In this document: positions 57,301 through 64,000 of the stretch, in pieces
How positions within the stretch are numbered: position 1 is the first letter of the stretch
Layout of the letters: every line of letters begins with the position of its first letter
Assembly: GCA_029844215.1 (NCBI GenBank)
Contig: CM056720.1
Location: 33,225,711 to 33,289,710 of the forward strand
Reading direction: 5' to 3'
DNA from: Przewalskia tangutica
Taxonomy: Eukaryota > Streptophyta > Magnoliopsida > Solanales > Solanaceae
DNA: 64,000 nucleotides
Program-made: the position numbers and the translations under genes
Notes under the pieces: model-generated
Told to the model about the DNA's origin: nothing
Seen by the model: the letters and a program-made list of their open reading frames with translations, nothing else
Database searches by the model: none

Positions 57301-60300
57301 GGCAATAAGAGGCATATGGAGTGAACAATGGGTGGTGGGGGTGATTTCAATGTTTGTCGTTATGTGACCGAGAGGTTGAATTGCTCAAGAAGATCAAATG
57401 CCATGGAGTACAACAACAACATACCCAGTGCAATCCCACAACGTGGGGTAGGGGGAGGGTAGAATGTACACAAAACTTACCTCTATCTTGGTAGATAGAG
57501 CGGCTGTTTCCGAGAGACCCTCGGCTCAGACAAGCAAAACAGAAGAAAAACATAAGAAAAAACAGACAGACCCGGTAAAAAAATAAATTAAAGCAGTAAC
57601 TAACGCAGATAAATGAGATAAACGAAGTACATTAAAGAACGCATAGCATGGAGTATTTCTCAGAATTAATCCAAGACCTCCAGCCAGGGAGCCCAATTTA
57701 CTTGGTCCAGGAGTGAAAGTAATCAACAAGCTTCAAGGATTGATAGATTCCTAGTTTCGGCTGAGTGGAACGATAGCTTTAGAGCTATTAAACAGTTAGC
57801 ATTACCAAGAGTAAGCTCAGATCATAGGCCCTTACTACTGGAGTGCGGTGATTGGGATACAACTCCATCTTATTTTAAATTCGAAAATATGTGGCTACAA
57901 GAGGAAGGGTTCATTGATTTTCTTAAGGGTTTGGTGGCATAACTACTCAATAGGGGGCAGTGTTGATTTCATTTTAATCCAGAAGATGAGAAACCTGAAG
58001 AAAGATATTGCTAACTGGAACAAGGAGGTCTTTGGTAAACTGGAGACAAGGAGAAGCAAAGCTTTGGAAGAATTAACAGCTTTAGAACAAGCGATAGAAT
58101 TCAGGACTCCATCACAACTCGAAAAAGAAAGTTTTCTGAAGTTGAAACAAGAAATAGAAGAGATTGCTAAAGCTGAGGAAATTTCATGGAGGCAAAAGTC
58201 TAGAAGTCAATGGTTGAAAGCAGGAGACATGAACACAAAGTATTTTCAATCTTTAGCTAATTCCCGTAGAAGATTCAATTCTATTGACAAGCTCAATGTA
58301 GGTCAAGACATCACAGATCATAAAGAAGTGATCAAGGGGGAGATACTAAACTACTACTAAAATATTTACATAGAAAGTGAAGTGTGGAGACCAACTACCA
58401 GTTTTGAGGATGTTGCAAGACTCTCAACTGAAGAGAGTGGGATGCTAGAGGGGATCCTTGAGGAAGAAGAAGTGTATTCAATAATCAAATCATGTGCTCC
58501 AGATAAAAGTCCAGGACCTGATGGGTTAGCCATGGCTTTCTTCCAAAAGGCCTGGGACTTGATCAAACCTGAGATTATGGCAGCTCTGAACCATTTTCAC
58601 CAACACTCTTTTATGGTGAGATCCTGTAACTCCACTTTTATTGCCCTGATCCCGAAAAAGAAGGGTTCAATTGAACTTAGAGATTTCAGGCCGATAAGCC
58701 TCATTGGTAGCATATGTAAGATTCTTGCAAATGTGTTAGCAGAGAGATTGAAGCAGGTTATTGGTAAGCTGGTCTCGTCTCACCAAAATGCCTTCATCAA
58801 ACAAAGACAGATTACCGATGTAGCTCTCATCGCAAACGAGGTACTAGACTGGAGGATCAAATATGGACTTCCTGGAGTTATGTGCAAGTTGGATATTGAA
58901 AAGGCTTTTGATCAACTAAATTGGTCTTACTTGATTGCAATCTTGAGAAAAATGGGGTTCGGTGAGAAATAGTTAAGATGGATGAGATACAGTATTTCTA
59001 CTGTTAAATATTCTGTGTTGATAAATGGAGGTCCAGTAGGCTTTTTCTCTCCTCAGAAAGGGATTAGGCAAGGTGATTCCCTCTCCCCCTTTCTGTTTAT
59101 TCTAGCTATGGAAGGACTAAGCAAAATGATGGAGAAAGCCAACCAGATGCAATGGATACAGGGGTTCAGTGTTGGTGGCACAAACACTGGAAGCACAGTC
59201 ACAGTCTCACACCTTTTGTATGCTGATGATATATTGGTCCTTCTGTGAAGCTGAAAAGACTCAAATTCAATACCTAAATCTCATTCTTCTTCTTTTGAAG
59301 CCTTGTCAGGGTTACATATTAACATGTTGAAGAGTATTATATACCCAGTCAACAATGTTCTAAACATAGGTGAACTGGCTGATAATATGGGATGCAACAT
59401 TGTGTCTCTTCCTAGCACTTATCTAGGTCTTCCTTTGGGGGAAAATTTCAAAAGTTGTGAAATTTAGAATGGGGTTGTGGAAATTTTTTAAAAAAGGTCG
59501 ACTTCTTGGCAACTTCAATATCTGTCTTTAGGGGGGCAGAGTCACTCTTATCAGTAGTGTTCTTGAAAGCATCCCCACTTACTTCATATCTCTGTTTCCT
59601 ATTCCAAGCGAGGTGCTAGAAAAACTGGATAAGATCAGGAGAGACTTCTTATGGGAAGGCAATTGTAACTCCAATAAGCTTCATTTAATCAAGTGGGAGA
59701 AAGTTCTGAAACCAAAGTGTGAAGGAGGGCAGGGGGTGAGACATCTGTCTGCTCACAACAAAAGTTTATTAATGAAGTGGCTTTGGAAATATGGCACAGA
59801 TGAACCAAGCCTATGGAAAGAGGTGGTCAAATCAATTCATGGGGCAAAGGATAACTGGAGGACCCAGATATCTAATGTTCCTTATGGAGTTGGGCTTTGG
59901 AAATATATCAGCAAACTAGGCAATGAATTCTTCCAGCAGGTCCATTTCAAGCGTGGAACTGGAGATCATGTGAAATTTGGGAAGATAAATGGCTACGCAA
60001 CTACACTTTAAAGGAAGAGTACCCTGGGTTAGTCAATATGGCACTGGACAAGACCTCAATTGCTCAAAATAGAAGCAACAACTTCTGGATGTGCAATTCA
60101 GAAGACACCCTCAAGATTGGGAGTTAAGAGGACCTGCTGGAATTACTAGCCAAGGTGGAAACAGTCAGCATTGATGCAAGTACTTCAGACAGAATAAGAT
60201 GGGGCAGTAAAGGAATCTTCCCAGTTAAAGAATGCTATAGGCAGCTTTGCAACCAAGATCAGGTTATTGACTCTTGGCCATGGAAATTGATTTGGAGGAC

Positions 60301-63300
60301 CAAATTACCTCCTAAGATTAAGTGCTTCATCGGGATAGCCCTCAATAATGTCAGCCTTACTATAGACAATCTTAACAGGAAAGGAATGCATCATATCAAC
60401 AGATGCTATTTTTGCAAGTGTCAGCTGGAAACAGTCAATCACCTATTTCTCCACTGTCCAGTAGCTTTTAATCTTTGGAGCATGAGTTTCAATATTTTTG
60501 GATTAAGTTGGGTGATGCCTAAGAATCTGAGAGAGGCATTTGTGAGTTGGAGCCTTTGGGAAGTTGATAAGACCATCAAAAAGACCTGGCTGATGATCCC
60601 TGCTGCTGTTTGTTGGAGTCTTTGGAATGAGAGAAAGAGAAGGTGTTTTGATGGCATCTCAACTCCAACATATTCTCTTAAAGCAAAATGTTTAGTGACT
60701 CTTTTATTGGACAATGTTTTCCCCAGTAACTAGCCCAGTACAGTTTTGGAGTTTATTAGCACTTTAGTTCTTGATTGAGACATTGTTTTGGGGCAAACAA
60801 TGTTTTCCTACACTTTTGTTCTTTTGTAATTAGCCTCCTGTAGCTTTGCATCTTCTTGATGCCTTTCAATGAAACACATTACTTCATAAAAAAAAAAAGA
60901 GATTTGAGAGGAAAACAACATGGGATGCACAAAATCTACCCGATTGCGCTTCTAACATGCATCTGACACGTGACAGAAACTGTCCCATGATCATGTGCTT
61001 ATACTTGGCACTGAGATGGTAACCTCAGACTACCTAAACCAAGTGCTGAATGGTTCATAAGGCATCTGCCATGTGTCCATTTGATACAATATTCTTCCTT
61101 CCATGTATCTGTTGGTTTTTTAAAAGATGGGGCAGCGAAAAAGTTAAGTGTTGATTGAAAAAGTCTCTCAATGATTATTAAGCATAGCAAGGCTTTAAAT
61201 AGCCAACAAGGAACAAAAAATCTGCATAATTTAAAATTCAAAAAACCTACAATATCTCAACTAACTTAAACAATCTAATAGAAATGTAAAATTGAAATAT
61301 ATCCTAAAACTAAGCAACTTATTATGCTAAAAACATTACTGCAGTAACTAAAAGCAAATTCCAACACTCCACATTTGCTTCAGTTGCTGCAATTTAAAAA
61401 AGTTACTCCTCCTCAAATTATGCTTCGGCGGTGGGTGCTGAGTTTTTTTTTACTGTATTGGAACGTGCCCACTTTTTTTGCATGACTCTTTCTTTTCTTG
61501 TTTATTTTTGTTCTTTTGGTTTTGTGCATAAATAGCACCCTCAATATTCTCGTCTTGTTTGAAAGCTCTTTTGAAAGCGCTTTAATCCGGATAATGATAG
61601 GATTTGCAGCAATTTGTTGCAAGGATTGTTCTTCCATTACAACGTTCAATAAATCATAAGTTTTAAAATATGAGTTTATTTTCACAGACAAATTCTAATA
61701 GTTTTCGCCCGCGAAATTTTTTGGGGCATTGAAAGAGAGACTGCTGCTTGCCATGTTTGAAAATTTTAAAATTGATATTGGTTAAAAATCAATAAAAAAA
61801 AGGGCAGTCCGGTGCACTAAGCTCCCGCTATGCGCGGGGTCCGGGGAAGGACCGGACCACAAAGGTCTATTGTACGTAGCCTTACCTCACATTTCTGGAA
61901 GTAAAAATCAATACAACAACAACAAAACCAGTAAAATTCCACCACGTGGGGTCTGGGGAGGGTAGAGTGTACACAGACCTTACCTCTACCTTGGTAGGTA
62001 GAGCGGCTGTTTTCGGGAGACCCTCGGCTCAAGACATAGCATAATCACAATCAAAGCAAGCATTGCAAAGCAAGATAAACGGTCAGAGACGAGAAATTAA
62101 AGCTATATAAGCATGTTGGTAACAAAAATCGAATACGCCATGGTAGCGCATTCTGCCAAAGGAAGCAATAACTAACGCAGAAAAATAATATAAACAAAGT
62201 ACACTAAGAACACATAACCGCAGAAATAAAACTACTGAGACTATAAAGCAATACTGCGCCTACAAGTGTGACGGGCTAATCGGGCCTACATTACTCACAC
62301 TACAACTATCATTTTGTGAGCGTGAGTAGGACTACGCTCGACTACCTACTACCCTAATCCGTGTCCTCCACAACCCCCTATCTAAGGCCATGTCCTCAGT
62401 AAGTCGCACATGCGTCATATCCCGTCTAATCACCTCTTCCCAATACTTCTTCGGCCTACCTCTACCCCTTCGAACCCGTCCATAACCAACCTCTCACACC
62501 TCCGCACTGGGGCATTTGTGTCTCTCCTCTGCACATGCCCGAACCATCTCAATCTCATTTCCCGCATCTTATCCTCCACCGAAGTCACTCCCACTCTGTC
62601 CAGAATATCATCATTTTCAATATTGGTTGAATATAGCCCTACTTGTTGAAAATAATCACGGGTTAAAAATGGGTTGAAAATAGTTTTTGAAAATGGTTCT
62701 TTAGATGAACTCACAGATCCCGTAAGATCAATGAAGGCTCTTGATACCACTGTTGGTTTTTTAAAAGATGGGGCAGCGAAAAAGTAAAAAGTGTTAGATT
62801 GAAAAAGTCTCAATGATTTTATTAAGCATAGCAAGGCTTTAAATGGCCAACTAGGAACAAAAGATCTGCATAATTTAAAATTGAAATATATCCTAAAACT
62901 AAGCAACTTATTATGCTAAAAACGTTACTGCAGTAACTAAAAGCAAATTCAATCAGTATCCAAACGTGAAAAACTGACCCAATACCTATAAGTTATAACT
63001 GCTAGTATTTAGTTGTTTTCCATTCGTCATACAGATCATAAGAACAAATGCTAGTGTAAGATTACAATAACAAACAACAACATACCCAGTGTAATCCCAC
63101 ACCGTGGGGTTGGGGAAGGGTAGAGTGTACACAGACCTTACCTCCACCTTGGTACATAGAGCGGCTGTTTCCGGGAGACCCTCGGCTCAAGACAAAGCAT
63201 AATCACAAGCAGGGCTAGTGTAAGATTCATGAAGCAAAAGCAAATGCAAAAAGCCGAGGAAAAATATTACTTTTTGGACTCTTGGGATATAGCCTGAGTT

Positions 63301-64000
63301 CGCATTGAAATTCAATGGCACAGAGTGAGCATTGGAATCCAAGCATGAAAGAATAAAATTAGAGATTTTGGTGATCCATGACTAAGCTGAAATTTATTCA
63401 CCAGCAGCATAGAAGTTGTTGATTCACCTGCAATGTATGGTTATCACCAACAAGAAGTGGTGTTTGATTCACTCCCAGGAAAAATACACATTCACGACAG
63501 TTGGCGATACAGATACGTTTAGCCGCTGCTATTACATGCACACGTTCACAGTGCTCAACTCTAACAGCCTGTAGAAGACAATATAAAGGAAATATTTTCA
63601 TCACATATAGAGAATTGGACACATAAAACTAGAGGTAACTATGGGTTATGTGTTACCTACTATACTCTGATCCACAAATTAAACACCTCAAATAACTGTT
63701 CACTTTGAATACTGAGACCTCAAAATTCAAGGCCAATTGGAATCACATATAGACTTCGAGTAATCAATTTCAAGTACATGACAAGGTTAACCAAATTAGT
63801 AAGTGCTTATATCTTTATCACCAAGAACATAAGATAAGTAATGTGTAGAACTCTAGATACTTCATAAAGATAGCTTTTCTTAAATAAATTCCTTCAACAG
63901 TATCACGTGTTGGAATGTGCTAGAGAGAAAAAAACAGTACTACTTTTACAGCATAAAGTTAAATGGAATAATTGTGAGAAACAAACAAATAACAATGCAT
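54304..64000 (-). CDS. TBCC-domain protein (TBCCD1-like, C-CAP/cofactor C-like), 3' exons; 5' part outside window
   Basis: Visible exons: 63568-63428, 55174-54971, 54745-54653, 54543-54432 and 54347-54304 (stop 54304-54306), all GT-AG with consistent phases. The first encodes RVEHCERVHVIAAAKRICIA and FFLGVNQTPLLVGDN, the end of the beta-helical C-CAP/TBCC domain. The rest encode the conserved tail (YPQLEEHLNGVGIDPAINKW, VDPHDLLSHPAGVSDVQ, KDNPFPLPDAYMASKQK, ending QLYFLQND). I match this to plant TBCC domain-containing protein 1 (Arabidopsis At2g42230, next to the STR9 gene there). Animal TBCCD1 works at the centrosome and Golgi; the plant role is little known. The intron 55175-63427 is 8.25 kb because of retroposons. 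Exon 54543-54432 has a NAGNAG acceptor (CAGCAG), so one Gln may be optional. Confidence 0.85.
55600..55743 (-). mobile_element. tRNA-derived SINE in the TBCC-gene intron
   Basis: The 11-bp repeat AAAATCACTGT at 55589-55599 and 55744-55754 flanks 144 bp. Read on the minus strand it has an A-box-like TAGCCTAGTG near its start, a B-box-like CTTTCGAACTCC about 25 bases on, and ends in ATAAAAAAA. This is a complete short SINE; the family (SolS-type) is not assigned. Confidence 0.75.
56918..60733 (+). pseudogene. L1 ORF2 (endonuclease, reverse transcriptase, zf-RVT), disrupted
   Basis: APE-type endonuclease from 56918 (ILSWNIRGLND, DILCLQETKMES, FTGVYGPHS, GGDFNVCR at about 57340). It is interrupted by a 236-bp insertion and resumes near 57656 with SSDHRPLLLE at about 57815. 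RT: FRPISLIGSICKILANVLA (58685), VMCKLDIEKAFDQLNW, RQGDSLSPFLFILAMEGL (59065) and the active site LLYADDILVL (59215). The zf-RVT end is at 60290-60480 (WRTKLPPKIKCF, CYFCKCQLETVNHLFLHCP). At least six stops or frameshifts, so it is inactive. Confidence 0.88.
57411..57646 (-). mobile_element. RTE-type LINE 3' tail (or TS-like SINE) inserted in L1 ORF2
   Basis: The 9-bp repeat CATGGAGTA is at 57402-57410 and 57647-57655. On the minus strand it ends in a (GTT)n tail (CAACAACAACA on plus) after the block CTCGGAAACAGCCGCTC. Its start (CAGTAACTAACGCAGATAAA on plus) matches 62170-62215 of the RTE copy below rather than a tRNA head, so I favour a 5'-truncated, internally shortened RTE copy. Confidence 0.78.
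60906..61104. other. original intron sequence of the TBCC gene between two insertions
   Basis: Unique-looking spacer between the L1 target duplication and the GTATC duplication of the next element. No repeat, exon or open frame is recognised. Confidence 0.5.
61413..61754 (-). pseudogene. copia gag N-terminal fragment in the miniature element
   Basis: The minus-strand ATG at 61754 begins MASSSLSFNAPKNFAGENY and then a TAG. The frame goes on with SVKINSYFKTYDLLNVV and IIRIKALSKELSNK. This is the DUF4219/UBN2-type start of a copia gag. The last part (lysine-rich HKTKRTKINKKRKSHAKK) departs from the family. No other element gene remains. Confidence 0.7.
61795..61901 (-). mobile_element. Au-type SINE, 5'-truncated
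   Basis: The 12-bp repeat TAAAAATCAATA at 61783-61794 and 61902-61913 flanks 107 bp. The minus strand contains GTAAGGCTACGTACAATAGA, CCCGCGCATAGCGGGAGC and CACCGGACTGCCC plus a T tail, the known 3' part of Au SINEs. The tRNA-like head with A and B boxes is missing. Confidence 0.82.
61914..62616 (-). mobile_element. RTE-clade LINE, 5'-truncated 3' end
   Basis: The minus strand starts with the C-terminal reverse-transcriptase region DKMREMRLRWFGHVQRR and APVRRCERLVM (62580-62500), then WEEVIRRDM and LTEDMALDR in a shifted frame. The 3' untranslated part with GGTAAGGTCTGTGTACACTC and a (GTT)n tail at 61914-61925 follows. A short TCAATA repeat (61908-61913, 62617-62622) may be its target duplication. 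The tail block is shared with 57411-57646 and 63064-63213. Confidence 0.8.
62737..62749 (-). promoter_or_regulatory. primer binding site of the miniature copia element
   Basis: Minus-strand TGGTATCAAGAGC, one base inside the right LTR that starts at 62751. Complementary to tRNA-Met as in C3. Confidence 0.82.
63064..63213 (-). mobile_element. RTE 3' tail / TS-like SINE insertion in the TBCC-gene intron
   Basis: The 14-bp repeat GCTAGTGTAAGATT at 63050-63063 and 63214-63227 flanks 150 bp. It holds the same tail block (CCTTACCTCCACCTTGGTAC, GAGACCCTCGGCTCAAGAC) and a (GTT)n-type end on the minus strand. No tRNA head is visible. Confidence 0.83.
63569..64000. other. upstream intron of the TBCC gene
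   Basis: AT-rich sequence directly upstream of the acceptor TTCTACAG that precedes exon 63568-63428. I could not find a further exon here, so the next one should lie beyond the window. Confidence 0.5.

Larger units (their letters stand above)
56131..60896 (+). mobile_element. L1-type LINE in the TBCC-gene intron
   Basis: The 9-bp repeat AAGAGATTT at 56122-56130 and 60897-60905, with a poly(A) tail at 60888-60898. Its 5' end begins within ORF1, so it is 5'-truncated, but it keeps a full ORF2 span (56918-60733). The orientation is opposite to the host gene. An RTE-type tail fragment is inserted in its ORF2 at 57411-57646. Confidence 0.88.
61110..62955 (-). mobile_element. miniature, internally deleted copia element in the TBCC-gene intron
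   Basis: The left LTR 61110-61366 (TGTTGG...CCAACA, 257 bp) and right LTR 62751-62955 (205 bp) are both minus strand. GTATC lies at 61105-61109 and 62956-62960. The primer site TGGTATCAAGAGCC (62749 down to 62736) is one base from the right LTR. After removal of two younger insertions the internal region is only about 550 bp and carries a gag start, so this is a TRIM-like non-autonomous copia derivative. Confidence 0.87.

Noticed and set aside
62410..62649. Plus-strand 79-codon frame
   Set aside because: Antisense of the RTE reverse-transcriptase C-terminus.

Overview
The window is plant nuclear DNA, most likely from a Solanaceae genome. The evidence is two spliced GT-AG genes whose products match plant proteins, Ty1/copia and Ty3-type LTR retrotransposons primed by initiator tRNA-Met, L1 and RTE LINEs, and SINE-like sequences of the Au and TS type that are typical of that family. 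The species cannot be named from the sequence alone. Roughly 85 percent of the window is retrotransposon sequence, mostly pseudogenised. Only the right end (about 50.2-64 kb) holds host genes.

Left region (1-13.5 kb): a gag-only, minus-strand element with very long (about 3.6 kb) LTRs lies inside an older LTR of the same superfamily. Its 5' LTR is interrupted by a plus-strand solo LTR (4040-7735) flanked by the 5-bp duplication TAAAT. A plus-strand LTR tail (13220-13471) and a deleted Ty1/copia copy (13981-16375) follow. The stretch 16.4-18.75 kb is AT-rich, without genes, with MITE-like and tandem structures.

Central region (18760-49987): this is one Ty1/copia element blown apart by successive insertions, and every level can be resolved by its own target-site duplication (TSD). 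The copia element (TSD CTTTT) is split in its reverse transcriptase by a Ty3-type element (20377-46720, TSD GTAAA). That element carries in its pol linker a solo LTR (22291-27457, TSD GTCCC) which holds an L1 LINE (24170-26880, TSD GTGTTGGGCCCT). In its 5' LTR sits a chromovirus-like element (30436-46576, TSD AAAAC), whose 3' LTR in turn contains a plus-strand solo LTR (31247-34919, TSD TAATC). The 5' LTR of the chromovirus-like element also carries a 2.7-kb tandem duplication. The nest ends about 260 bp beyond the stop codon of the first host gene.

Right region (50249-64000): two minus-strand host genes in tandem, a chloroplast rhodanese-like gene of the STR9 type (six exons, with an in-frame TGA in exon 3) and the 3' half of a TBCC-domain (TBCCD1-like) gene. 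One intron of the second gene is 8.25 kb long and holds four independent retroposon insertions, two of which carry further insertions; nearly all have visible TSDs.

The long LTRs contain blocks in which CTG/CAG/CATG triplets are replaced by CG-containing strings relative to sister copies. This looks more like consensus error at methylated CHG sites than natural decay, so frameshifts in those blocks should be read with caution. I found no undescribed functional system such as a phage, defence or CRISPR locus. The novelty here is structural.
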